This document shows, one piece after another, positions 1-6,196 of a stretch of DNA of 6,196 bases (position 1 is its first letter; every line of letters begins with the position of its first letter). The DNA comes from an uncultured Eubacteriaceae bacterium. GTDB taxonomy: Bacteria; Bacillota; Clostridia; Eubacteriales; Eubacteriaceae. The translations under genes were made by a program, and so were the position numbers. Below the pieces are notes generated by a model that did no database searches, had not been told where the DNA came from, and was given only the letters and a program-made list of their open reading frames with translations. The DNA is taken from NCBI GenBank assembly GCA_947625175.1, contig CANQNI010000095.1:1-6196 (forward strand), given 5' to 3'.

Positions 1-41
1 ATGCTTATTATGCCGCTTTCCGATGGTTTATTCAAATTCAT

Positions 42-78
42 CCCGCCGCTTAACGAAAACATTCGTTTGAAGCGGGGG
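42..78. repeat. Strong imperfect hairpin in a GC-richer left-edge segment
   Basis: CCGCTTAACGAA (46-57) pairs with TTCGTT (62-67) and AAGCGG (70-75) around the loop AACA, with TG bulged. CCC (42-44) and GGG (76-78) extend the stem past a bulged G. On the plus strand it is followed by TCTTCTTT, a poor T-run, so it could be a terminator for a plus-strand gene entering from the left. It could equally be a structured-RNA or mobile-element end. The first 100 bases are 44% G+C against an AT-rich remainder. No gene can be assigned here. Confidence 0.5.
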
Positions 79-102
79 TCTTCTTTGAAGGGGAGGATAA
101 AC

Positions 103-131
103 AAAAAAACCATAGCATTAAAACTATGGTT
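103..131 (-). terminator. Rho-independent terminator of the ftsE-ftsX-M23 operon
   Basis: AACCATAG (108-115) pairs perfectly with CTATGGTT (124-131) around an 8-nt loop. On the minus strand the stem runs into seven T (103-109, partly in the stem). The upstream arm includes two bases of the M23 stop codon (130-132), so termination occurs immediately after the gene. Confidence 0.85.
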
Positions 132-1860
132 AATAATCTAATTCAGGGAAGAAATAGAAAGGATCCGTAAATTCTCCACCAGCTAAGACGCCTAAATGTA
201 AATGTGGTCCAGTAGACCAACCCGTTGAACCAACATATCCTATAACGTCACCTCTGGCAATTGTCTGACCTTCATAAACTGCAATTTCACTCTGATGTCC
301 ATAATAGACTTGATGTCCTGAATATTGTTGAACAATAACACAATTTCCATATCCACCATTTTCACCAGCTAAAATAACAGTTCCTCCATCACAAGCATGA
401 ATAGGCGTTCCCATAGAAGCACCAATATCAATACCTTCATGACCACTTCCTGTACCGAAAATTGGATGGATTCTATACCCAAATACCGATGTTATATCAA
501 AAATTCCGTCTAGTGGCCAGCGCCAACCAGTGGCTGAAACATAATCTCTATCCCATGTAGGATTTGAAGAAGCTTGATTATTTTTTTCTGCTTCTTCCTG
601 AGCCTTCTTAGCTTCTTCTTCAGCTCTTCTTGCTTCTTCTTCAGCTTTTTTAGCTTCTTCCTCAGCTTGACGTTTGGCTTCTTCAGCTTCTTTCTTTACA
701 GCTTCTTGACCTTCTTGAATAGATTGATTACGTTGCTTTTCAGCATTTTCTGCTGCTCTTCTTGCTTCTTCCTTTTTCTGAGCTAAATCAAGTTCTTTTA
801 GTTCAGATTTGATTGTTTTAACATCAGAAACATTTTGATCAGCAGCTCTTGAAATATTTTCAATTTCTGAACTATTTTCTACAGCTTCAACAGCAGTTTC
901 AGCTTTTGCTGTTTTTTGAGCTATAGCTTCTAGATCTGATTTTTTTTCATCCAAACTCGCCGCTAAAGCTTGCACTTCTCGAACATAACTACCAATTTTT
1001 TCATCAGTCGACGAACTGTAAGTATCTACAATTTCTTTATTAATCTGAGCTACTTCAGTTGAATAGGCAACTACCTTTTCCTGGACCTGAGCAACTTTAT
1101 TTTGTTGATCATTAATGGCCTTTTGCTCACTACTTTGAGAAATTTTCTTAATTGTTTCATTAGCAGCAGCTATAGCCTTTTCTTCCTGAGCTATTTGTTT
1201 TTTAGCTTCATTAATTAAAGTTTTATTATTATTTAAAATTTTTTCCTTTTGGGCTTTCGAAGTCTGCTGATCCGATTTTGTTGAATCCAGTTCAGATTTT
1301 TTCTTTCCTAATTCTACTTTCTGAGCTTCTAACTGTTTTTCTTTTTCTTCAATAGCTTGTTTATTTGCCTGGAGTTGATCTAAAAGTTCATTATCAGCTT
1401 TAAATATATCAGTTAATATCTGAGAATTTTCTATTTGGGTGGTAAAATCTTCTTCTGAGAAAAGAGCTTCAGAATATCCTTCAACACCATACATGTATTG
1501 AATGCGAATTCTTTCATTTAATAACTCATTCTGTTCTTGTTCTTTTTTTACCGCTTCTTCTAATTCTTTTTGAGTTGTTTGAATTTGACTTTCAAGCGTT
1601 GTAATCTGATTATTTAAAGTATTAATTTCAGAATCCAGATTCTTAATATTTGTATCAATCTCTAAAATCTGTTTTTCTATTTGATCAATCTGTTTAGTTT
1701 TTTCATTAATAATAGATTGATTATTTTGAATATTCTGTTGAGAATTTGTCTTCTGATTTTCTAATTGTTCAACTGATTCAGCAAATATCGGTATTAATAA
1801 AGATAAAAGGAAAACTGTAACCAGCACTAATATACTTACTCTTCTGCTATTTTTCTTCAT
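130..1860 (-). CDS. Secreted coiled-coil M23 peptidoglycan endopeptidase, probable FtsEX-controlled hydrolase
   Basis: Predicted exported zinc endopeptidase cutting peptidoglycan cross-bridges for growth or cell separation. A signal peptide occupies about residues 1-27: KKNSRR, a hydrophobic core, then a likely cut after IPIFA. Long heptad-rich coiled coils follow (about 30-270 and 330-428), ending in four Ala/Glu/Lys heptads, then a short Asn/Ser linker. The C-terminal M23 domain (about 445-576) keeps the zinc ligands H474 and D478 (HEGID) and H555 (HLH), plus catalytic-type H522 (YYGH) and H553. Unlike E. coli EnvC, which has a degenerate M23 site and acts as an activator, this one looks active. 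The layout parallels EnvC, PcsB and CwlO, whose coiled coils bind FtsX. It starts 8 bp after ftsX with only a weak AGG ahead, so it is probably translated by coupling. The name envC would mislead, so no symbol is given. Confidence 0.93.
   Translation of the reverse strand: MKKNSRRVSILVLVTVFLLSLLIPIFAESVEQLENQKTNSQQNIQNNQSIINEKTKQIDQIEKQILEIDTNIKNLDSEINTLNNQITTLESQIQTTQKELEEAVKKEQEQNELLNERIRIQYMYGVEGYSEALFSEEDFTTQIENSQILTDIFKADNELLDQLQANKQAIEEKEKQLEAQKVELGKKKSELDSTKSDQQTSKAQKEKILNNNKTLINEAKKQIAQEEKAIAAANETIKKISQSSEQKAINDQQNKVAQVQEKVVAYSTEVAQINKEIVDTYSSSTDEKIGSYVREVQALAASLDEKKSDLEAIAQKTAKAETAVEAVENSSEIENISRAADQNVSDVKTIKSELKELDLAQKKEEARRAAENAEKQRNQSIQEGQEAVKKEAEEAKRQAEEEAKKAEEEARRAEEEAKKAQEEAEKNNQASSNPTWDRDYVSATGWRWPLDGIFDITSVFGYRIHPIFGTGSGHEGIDIGASMGTPIHACDGGTVILAGENGGYGNCVIVQQYSGHQVYYGHQSEIAVYEGQTIARGDVIGYVGSTGWSTGPHLHLGVLAGGEFTDPFYFFPELDY
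583..666 (-). repeat. Four tandem 21-bp heptad repeats within the M23 gene
   Basis: Residues 399-426 read AEEEAKK, AEEEARR, AEEEAKK, AQEEAEK, which is four 21-nt units in frame. The charged Ala/Glu/Lys pattern forms a rigid single helix or coiled coil and probably acts as a spacer between the FtsX-binding part and the catalytic domain. The near-identical DNA units could change copy number by slippage. Confidence 0.8.
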
Positions 1861-1868
1861 AAACCTAT

Positions 1869-2789
1869 TTAGACTTCAAGATATCTTCTGGTGGCAAAGG
1901 CGGCTCCAATTGAACCAATAATAGCACCATACAAAGTAAAACTAATTAAAATTAAAATAATTATGTTTCTCGGAGATATAAATAAAGTACTTGTTGAAAA
2001 TATTAAATTTCCGCTTAAATAACCAATAACGTAATAATAAACCAGAATAACTAATAAAACAGAAAGAAACGCTGATATTAACCCTATAAATGTTCCTTCT
2101 AAAATAAAAGGAATTTGAATATAACTATTCGTCGCTCCAATCGACTTCATTATTGAAATTTCTTTTCTCCGATTAGCCACAGTCAGTCGAATAGTATTGT
2201 AGATTAAAAAGAAAGCTATAACAGACATAATAGCTATAAGTCCAATCGATAAAATTCGGATAAACTGTGTAAAATTCGATAAGGAATTAATAAAACTTTC
2301 CTGATATCGAACGTATTCAACTTCATCTTTATATTCATTAGCTAAATCTCTAATAGCTGCTAAATCTTCAATATTATAGGTTTTAACAATAAACGATTCA
2401 GGTAGTGGATTATTTTCTTCTGTGTAATCTCCTAATAATTCCTGATAATTATTTAAACTTTTGCTAAAGTTTTCTAATGCTTCTTCTTTAGATTCATAAG
2501 TTACTTCGCTGACACGTTCATCATTTTCTAAAATTTCAAGAAGATTGTCTTTTTGTTCTTGAGTAACTCCTTCAAGTAAAAATATCTGAATTTCTGAATT
2601 TTCTTCTGCTACTTGTGTTAACTGGCTTACGTTAACAGAAAAAATAATAAAAATTCCAAGAATCAAAAGTGTAGCAATTATTGAAACAATAGCCGCAATT
2701 GATATTAAGGTGTTTCTGGAGATACTTTGAAAACTTTCTTTAATAATGCTGGGAAGATAAGAAGGTCTATTATGCGAAGGCATTGTCAT
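1869..2789 (-). CDS. ftsX: Cell division protein FtsX, permease-like membrane subunit
   Basis: Integral membrane partner of FtsE that passes the ATPase signal to an extracytoplasmic peptidoglycan hydrolase. Its 306 residues show the FtsX layout: a cytoplasmic N-terminus, TM1 (about 27-52), a large Glu-rich external loop (about 53-175) that would contact the hydrolase, TM2 (about 177-201), a cytoplasmic turn, TM3 (about 232-256) and TM4 (about 275-298). The turn holds the hallmark NTIRLTVANRRKEISIMKSIGAT (198-220), which in FtsX/MacB-type permeases faces the ATPase. The loop is longer than the short periplasmic loop of E. coli FtsX and resembles Gram-positive forms. The ATG at 2789 is 4 nt after AAAGGA (2794-2799). 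A second in-frame ATG at 2783 has 10-nt spacing, so the start is uncertain by two codons. The gene overlaps ftsE by 20 bp and ends 8 bp before the M23 gene. Confidence 0.95.
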   Translation of the reverse strand: MTMPSHNRPSYLPSIIKESFQSISRNTLISIAAIVSIIATLLILGIFIIFSVNVSQLTQVAEENSEIQIFLLEGVTQEQKDNLLEILENDERVSEVTYESKEEALENFSKSLNNYQELLGDYTEENNPLPESFIVKTYNIEDLAAIRDLANEYKDEVEYVRYQESFINSLSNFTQFIRILSIGLIAIMSVIAFFLIYNTIRLTVANRRKEISIMKSIGATNSYIQIPFILEGTFIGLISAFLSVLLVILVYYYVIGYLSGNLIFSTSTLFISPRNIIILILISFTLYGAIIGSIGAAFATRRYLEV

Positions 2790-3462
2790 AGGTTCCTTTC
2801 ATATTATCAGCGATCAGTTTTCCATTATCTAAAACGATTAATCGTTTCTTCATTTCATTAACCATATCAACATCATGTGTTACTACAACAACAGTAGTTC
2901 CATGTCTGTTAATTTCATCCAGTAAAGCCATTATTTCTCGACTCGTTTCCGGATCAAGGTTTCCGGTTGGTTCATCGCATATAAGAATACTAGGATTATT
3001 TATAATAGCTCTGGCAATAGCAACTCTTTGTTGTTCACCTCCTGACAACTCTCCAGGATACCTATCAGCCATATCTGCTAATCCAACTAACTCTAAAGCT
3101 AAGGGAACCTTATTTCGAATTTTGGATTGAGGGCGACCAATTATCTCCATAGCATAAGCAACATTCTCATAAACTGTTTTGTTTTCCAAAAGACGAAAGT
3201 CCTGGTAAACAACTCCTATCCTTCTCCTTAAATAAGGGATATCCTTTTTTTTAAGTAAAGAGATATCATGATTCTTTACTTTAATCGTTCCCTCAGTAGG
3301 CTCTAATTCTCTTTGTAATAATTTAATAAAGGTAGATTTACCAGCACCACTCCTGCCAACAATAAAGACAAATTCACCTTTATCTATAAATAAATTTAAA
3401 TTATTCAGAGCATCAGCCTGATTTTGTTCATAAGATTTAGTTACATTAATAAATTCAATCAT
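2770..3462 (-). CDS. ftsE: Cell division ATP-binding protein FtsE
   Basis: Cytoplasmic ABC ATPase that pairs with FtsX. Rather than moving a substrate, the complex uses ATP hydrolysis to switch on a cell-wall hydrolase outside the membrane. At 230 residues it has normal FtsE length and every nucleotide-binding motif: Walker A GRSGAGKST (36-44), Q-loop Q87 in VYQDFRLL, ABC signature LSGGEQQR (139-146), Walker B ILICDEP (159-165) with catalytic E164, D-loop NLDP (168-171) and switch H196 in VTHD. VYQDFRLL is characteristic of FtsE compared with related LolD/MacB ATPases. GGAGAG (3466-3471) lies just before the ATG. It is the first gene of its operon and its last 20 bases overlap ftsX. The adjacent FtsX removes doubt about identity. 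Confidence 0.96.
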   Translation of the reverse strand: MIEFINVTKSYEQNQADALNNLNLFIDKGEFVFIVGRSGAGKSTFIKLLQRELEPTEGTIKVKNHDISLLKKKDIPYLRRRIGVVYQDFRLLENKTVYENVAYAMEIIGRPQSKIRNKVPLALELVGLADMADRYPGELSGGEQQRVAIARAIINNPSILICDEPTGNLDPETSREIMALLDEINRHGTTVVVVTHDVDMVNEMKKRLIVLDNGKLIADNMKGTYDNAFA

Positions 3463-3473
3463 TTTCTCTCCAC

Positions 3474-3498
3474 ACTACTAGAGAATGATCTTAGTAGT
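3474..3498. repeat. Inverted repeat at the ftsE transcription start (possible operator)
   Basis: ACTACTA (3474-3480) and TAGTAGT (3492-3498) form a perfect 7-bp inverted repeat with an 11-nt centre. Two further base pairs (GA with TC) can form inside with a one-base bulge. It directly abuts the -10 box, spans the predicted transcription start, and stops just before the ftsE Shine-Dalgarno GGAGAG (3466-3471). That is a natural operator position. It could also act as a hairpin in the 5' leader if transcription starts further upstream. Confidence 0.45.
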
Positions 3499-3527
3499 AT
3501 TATACTTTATTTTTTTCTTAAAAAACT
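3499..3527 (-). promoter_or_regulatory. Probable promoter of the ftsE-ftsX-M23 operon
   Basis: The minus strand carries a perfect TATAAT -10 box at 3499-3504 in the short gap between the terminator and ftsE. At the 17-nt spacing the -35 position (3522-3527) reads AGTTTT, a poor match, so the promoter is weak or needs an activator. The predicted start is near 3492, about 30 nt before the ftsE ATG. Confidence 0.5.
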
Positions 3528-3597
3528 TATTTTTTATAAAGTTTTAACAAATTTAAATTAAAATAAACTTAATTTTTACAATTTTAATTAAAAATTA

Positions 3598-3626
3598 TAA
3601 AAAAAAGACAGCCATAGCTGTCTTTA
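3598..3626 (-). terminator. Rho-independent terminator after the small ORF
   Basis: A perfect 9-bp stem, AAAGACAGC (3604-3612) paired with GCTGTCTTT (3617-3625), encloses a 4-nt loop. On the minus strand it is followed by a run of eight T (3599-3606, partly within the stem). It ends the pepP-metK-small-ORF transcript and isolates the ftsE promoter from readthrough. Confidence 0.92.
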
Positions 3627-3627
3627 T

Positions 3628-3795
3628 TTAGTCCTTTATAGCTCCATTTGAGTCAATATTTTTAAAATTCTGAGACATTTCACGACGAATTTGATAAATT
3701 CTAGTACGTTCGCGTTCTCGACTTACCTGTCGAGCTAACATATTATTCAACCTGCATCTTCGAACCATTTTAAGTGTTGCCTGTGAATTTTTCAT
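3628..3795 (-). CDS. Small Arg-rich hypothetical protein, 55 aa
   Basis: I do not recognise this protein. The ORF runs from ATG at 3793-3795 to TAA at 3628-3630. A strong Shine-Dalgarno run, GGGGGAT (3802-3808), ends about 7 nt before the ATG, and an intrinsic terminator starts 2 nt after the stop codon, so both ends are well framed. The product begins MKNSQATLKMVRRCRL, with a central cluster SRERERTRIYQIRREM (25-40). It has 10 Arg and 4 Lys against 3 Glu and 2 Asp, one Cys (C14), and no signal peptide or membrane segment. Its strong positive charge contrasts with the acidic neighbours. A nucleic-acid-binding or ribosome-associated role is possible but is inferred only from charge. An ATG at 3798-3800 lies in another frame, stops after two codons and is too close to the Shine-Dalgarno run. 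It could be co-transcribed with metK or use its own promoter. Confidence 0.7.
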   Translation of the reverse strand: MKNSQATLKMVRRCRLNNMLARQVSRERERTRIYQIRREMSQNFKNIDSNGAIKD

Positions 3796-3837
3796 ACCAT
3801 AATCCCCCTATAATAGATACTCGCTTCACTTAATAAA

Positions 3838-3865
3838 ATTATAACTCAAATGAAACTTAAATTAA
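3838..3865 (-). promoter_or_regulatory. Weak candidate promoter for the small ORF
   Basis: The minus strand has a perfect TATAAT at 3838-3843. Sixteen bases upstream is TTAATT (3860-3865), which matches only three of six positions of the -35 consensus. Transcription would start near 3831, giving a leader of about 36 nt before the ATG at 3795. In AT-rich spacer DNA a TATAAT alone is weak evidence. Confidence 0.3.
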
Positions 3866-3897
3866 TAAGGATTAATATTTTTTATAAATTAATTTAA
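3857..3897. repeat. AT-only inverted repeat downstream of metK
   Basis: TTAAATTAAT (3857-3866) and its perfect complement ATTAATTTAA (3888-3897) flank a 21-nt loop. The stem has no G or C and no clean T-run follows it on the minus strand, so it would be a poor terminator. It overlaps the possible -35 region for the small ORF, so an operator is conceivable. In such AT-rich DNA a 10-bp match can also arise by chance. Confidence 0.35.
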
Positions 3898-3909
3898 ACA
3901 AAGTAGTGT

Positions 3910-5106
3910 TTAAATTCTTTTATTGACATAATCATTTAATTCGGCTACTTTATTCAATTTTTCCCAATTAACATCCAGATCTTTCCGTCCAAAATGTCCA
4001 TAAGCTGCAGTTTCTTTATACTGAGGTTTTTGTAATTCCAGTTCTTCTATAATAGCTGCTGGCCTTAAATCAAAAACATCTTTAACAGCTTCAGCCAGAA
4101 GGTCATCATGGACTTTACCAGTTCCAAACGTATTTACATTTACAGAAACCGGTTCAGCTACTCCAATAGCATAAGCTAACTGAATTTCAGCTTTATCCGC
4201 TAAGCCTGCTCCAACTAAATTTTTAGCCACCCAACGTGCAGCATAAGAAGCTGAACGGTCTACTTTAGTAGGATCTTTTCCAGAGAAAGCCCCGCCACCA
4301 TGACGACCCATACCGCCATAAGTATCTACAATAATCTTTCTACCTGTTAAGCCGACATCACCTATTGGACCACCGATAACAAATCTACCAGTTGGATTAA
4401 TTAAAATTTTAGTTTCTTCATCAATCCATTTATCTCCTAAAACTGGAAAGATTACTTTTTCTTTAATATCTTTTCTTACTGTTTCAATATCTGTATTTTC
4501 ATCATGTTGAGAAGAAACAACAACCGTATCTACTCTTAGTGGTTGTTCATTTTCATCATATTCCACACTAACTTGTGTTTTACCATCTGGTTTTAAATAT
4601 TCTATAGTACCATTTTTTCTAACTTCACTCAGTTTTTTACTTAGTTGATGCGCTAGATCAATTGGAAGAGGTAGCATATTCTCAGTTTCATTAGAAGCAT
4701 AGCCAAACATCATTCCCTGGTCTCCTGCACCGATTTCAAAATCTTCCTCAAATTCCTGTCCTTCTTCTCGGACTTCAAGAGCAACATTAACACCTTGGGC
4801 TATATCTGAAGATTGTTCATTAATAGAGGTTAAAATAGTACAACTTTGGGCGTCAATACCATTTCGAGCATCATCGTAACCAATTTCTTCAATAGTTTTT
4901 CTAGCAATTTTAGGGATATCAACTGAAGCTGATGTACTAATTTCTCCAGTTATAAAAACTAATCCAGGAGAAACCATTGTTTCACAGGCGACCCTTCCTT
5001 TTGGATCCTGTTCTAAAATAGCATCTAATACAGCATCTGAAATCTGATCACTAATCTTATCTGGGTGACCTTCTGTTACAGATTCAGATGTAAAAATTCG
5101 TTTCAA
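3910..5106 (-). CDS. metK: S-adenosylmethionine synthetase (methionine adenosyltransferase)
   Basis: Makes S-adenosylmethionine from L-methionine and ATP, releasing phosphate and pyrophosphate, in the cytoplasm. At 398 residues it is full length for bacterial MetK. The N-terminus [13 protein letters not shown] (residues 5-17) carries the ATP-contacting His14 and Mg-binding Asp16. Family signature 1 is [12 protein letters not shown] (126-137). Signature 2 is [16 protein letters not shown] (270-285), with the ATP/Mg-binding Lys and Asp. The start is TTG: the stop of the upstream peptidase and this start share the bases TTGA, and a perfect GGAGG lies 5 nt upstream. Any later ATG would cut into the conserved N-terminus. 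The junction implies translational coupling with pepP. No SAM-responsive leader can sit directly before it, because the upstream DNA is coding. The downstream 114-bp gap has only a weak AT-only hairpin, so transcription may continue into the small ORF at 3628-3795. Confidence 0.97.
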   Translation of the reverse strand: MKRIFTSESVTEGHPDKISDQISDAVLDAILEQDPKGRVACETMVSPGLVFITGEISTSASVDIPKIARKTIEEIGYDDARNGIDAQSCTILTSINEQSSDIAQGVNVALEVREEGQEFEEDFEIGAGDQGMMFGYASNETENMLPLPIDLAHQLSKKLSEVRKNGTIEYLKPDGKTQVSVEYDENEQPLRVDTVVVSSQHDENTDIETVRKDIKEKVIFPVLGDKWIDEETKILINPTGRFVIGGPIGDVGLTGRKIIVDTYGGMGRHGGGAFSGKDPTKVDRSASYAARWVAKNLVGAGLADKAEIQLAYAIGVAEPVSVNVNTFGTGKVHDDLLAEAVKDVFDLRPAAIIEELELQKPQYKETAAYGHFGRKDLDVNWEKLNKVAELNDYVNKRI

Positions 5107-6196
5107 TTTAGCCTCCGTTTATTTCCTGTAATATCTTCAATTTCTTTAGGAATATTTTCTGTTAAATTAATTGGATTATCCCCATTAATTAAAATATCAT
5201 CTTCGATACGAATACCTATATTATATTCCTGAGCATAAAGTCCTGGTTCGCAAGTAATAATCATTCCATCTTCTAGAATAATATTTCTGTTTTGGCTATC
5301 ATGAGTATTAAGACCTAAAGAATGACCAACATTATGATAATACCAATCTTCAATTCCATTTTCAGGGATAGGTATTCCTTCATTTTCTAAGTTTTGAATA
5401 AATAAATCTTTTGTTAATTGTTGAATTTCAGATAGTTTAGTTCCACTTTTATAATTTTTAATTAATTCTTTCTGAGTTTTTAGAACTACATTGTAAAATT
5501 TTTCTTGAATCGGTGTAAATTTACCAGTTACTGGGAAAGTTCTTGAAACATCAGCACAATAACCATTAAATTTAGCTCCTAAATCAAATAGAACTAACTC
5601 ATTATCTTTTATTTCCTTGTTATTTTTTGTATAGTGTAAAATAGTTCCATTTTCACCAGCAGCTGCAATAGTAGGAAAACTTAATCCATCCCCACCATTA
5701 TTCTTTACACTATATTCGAATAATGCAGCCAACTGATATTCTTTTAATCCTGGTTTAAGATTTTTAAGAAGTTCGTTAATTCCTTGATCCGTTAATTCTA
5801 TAGCCTTTTGAATTTGTTCAATTTCCTCTTTATCTTTAATAAAGCGGCTTTTCTCAAGAAATGGGGATAAATCTATTAGTTTTTCTTCATTAAATAAAGG
5901 ATAATCATTTAAATCTCTTGCATGGACAGGTTGTGTTTTATCAATTCCAATAATCGGATCAACAGTTGAAGTAAGATCTTCTAGATAATCGATTTTTAAA
6001 GAATTATAAACTATATCTTCTATACCAGAAATTTTCGATGCATCTTCTAAAGAAATTTTTGATCCAATCCATTTTTCCATTTCCGGATTGGATTCTGGAA
6101 TAAATAATTTTTCATATGTATTGCCTAATTCATCCTTATATAAAACAAGAGACTGTTCTGGTTCAGTTAGCCCAGTAAGATAGAAATAATTTGAAT
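5103..6196 (-). CDS. pepP: Xaa-Pro aminopeptidase (peptidase M24), partial, N-terminus off the right edge
   Basis: Metal-dependent exopeptidase that removes an N-terminal residue preceding proline, probably in cytoplasmic peptide turnover. The frame stays open to the window edge: above the ATG at 6080, 38 more codons (6081-6194) read a segment with YFYLTG and EP, typical of the AMP_N domain of Xaa-Pro aminopeptidases. So 6080 is an internal Met and the true start lies outside. The visible part has 363 codons. Numbered from its first complete codon, the catalytic pita-bread domain keeps all five expected metal ligands: D204 and D215 ([13 protein letters not shown]), H291 (HNVGHSLG), E316 (CEPGLY) and E331 (RIEDD). 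H187 in ILHYT and H298 in NTHD match further conserved active-site histidines. The stop TGA overlaps the metK start, and its last codons carry the metK ribosome-binding site, so the two are co-transcribed. A prolidase or another M24 peptidase is the alternative; the visible AMP_N-like segment favours the pepP type. Confidence 0.88.
   Translation of the reverse strand, partial: SNYFYLTGLTEPEQSLVLYKDELGNTYEKLFIPESNPEMEKWIGSKISLEDASKISGIEDIVYNSLKIDYLEDLTSTVDPIIGIDKTQPVHARDLNDYPLFNEEKLIDLSPFLEKSRFIKDKEEIEQIQKAIELTDQGINELLKNLKPGLKEYQLAALFEYSVKNNGGDGLSFPTIAAAGENGTILHYTKNNKEIKDNELVLFDLGAKFNGYCADVSRTFPVTGKFTPIQEKFYNVVLKTQKELIKNYKSGTKLSEIQQLTKDLFIQNLENEGIPIPENGIEDWYYHNVGHSLGLNTHDSQNRNIILEDGMIITCEPGLYAQEYNIGIRIEDDILINGDNPINLTENIPKEIEDITGNKRRLN
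5112..5116 (-). promoter_or_regulatory. Shine-Dalgarno site of metK, inside the end of pepP
   Basis: The minus strand reads GGAGG here, 5 nt before the TTG at 5104-5106. It lies in the last sense codons of the upstream peptidase. Together with the conserved MetK N-terminus, it decides the non-ATG start. Confidence 0.85.

Noticed and set aside
1..41. Possible 3' end of a cyclic-di-GMP-I riboswitch (TTTCCGATGG followed by a hairpin)
   Set aside because: The CCGATGG match is short, the partner strand for the required stem is not visible, and no plus-strand gene follows the hairpin.
1..141. Plus-strand frame open from the left edge to TAA at 139-141
   Set aside because: The other two plus-strand frames are also open for much of the segment, so openness is uninformative. 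The frame runs through the M23 terminator and into the M23 coding region, and the residues match no family I know.
574..786. Plus-strand 70-codon ORF rich in Phe and Ser
   Set aside because: It is the antisense of the Glu/Lys/Ala-rich coiled-coil codons of the M23 gene. Its low-complexity Phe/Ser composition is what such antisense gives, and it has no ribosome-binding site.
3792..3800. Two-codon upstream ORF (ATG GTA TGA) overlapping the small ORF start
   Set aside because: Its ATG lies only about 3 nt after the G-run, too close for good initiation, and such a short frame occurs easily by chance.
3472..3909. ACACTACT (3472-3479) and its complement (3902-3909) flanking the small ORF, as if ends of a mobile segment
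   Set aside because: Only 8 bp match, there is no target duplication or transposase, and one copy is already part of the ftsE promoter repeat. Chance is the simpler explanation.

Overview
The window holds five protein genes and one small unrecognised gene, all on the minus strand. They appear to form two transcription units, described here in transcription order from the right edge to the left. The DNA is AT-rich, most starts have purine-rich Shine-Dalgarno sites, and gene spacing is tight. A metallopeptidase sits directly behind ftsEX. Together these suggest a low-GC Gram-positive-type (Firmicutes-like) bacterium. The acidic, Glu-rich surface loops would fit a halophilic anaerobe such as Halanaerobiales, but that is only a guess.

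Unit 1 (right edge to about 3598) starts with an M24-family Xaa-Pro aminopeptidase (pepP type) cut by the right edge. It continues with metK (S-adenosylmethionine synthetase), whose TTG start overlaps the pepP stop in a TTGA junction. A 114-bp AT-rich gap follows, then a 55-codon Arg-rich small ORF with a strong Shine-Dalgarno site. A textbook intrinsic terminator closes the unit at 3598-3626. The small gene may be read through from metK or may use a weak promoter of its own.

Unit 2 (about 3530 to 103) begins at a TATAAT box overlapped by a 7-bp inverted repeat. It encodes FtsE (ATPase), FtsX (membrane subunit, overlapping ftsE by 20 bp) and, 8 bp later, a secreted coiled-coil M23 endopeptidase. 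This is the classic module in which FtsEX, powered by cytoplasmic ATP hydrolysis, gates an extracytoplasmic peptidoglycan hydrolase through the coiled coil. Here the hydrolase is an M23 metallopeptidase with its zinc ligands intact. An intrinsic terminator overlaps its stop codon.

The first 100 bases lie beyond that terminator. They are 44% G+C, clearly richer than the rest, and carry a long imperfect hairpin of unknown function that may belong to whatever lies off the left edge. I found no CRISPR array, tRNA, rRNA or complete mobile element. The main item for follow-up is the small basic ORF between metK and ftsE. The rest is recognisable core biology.
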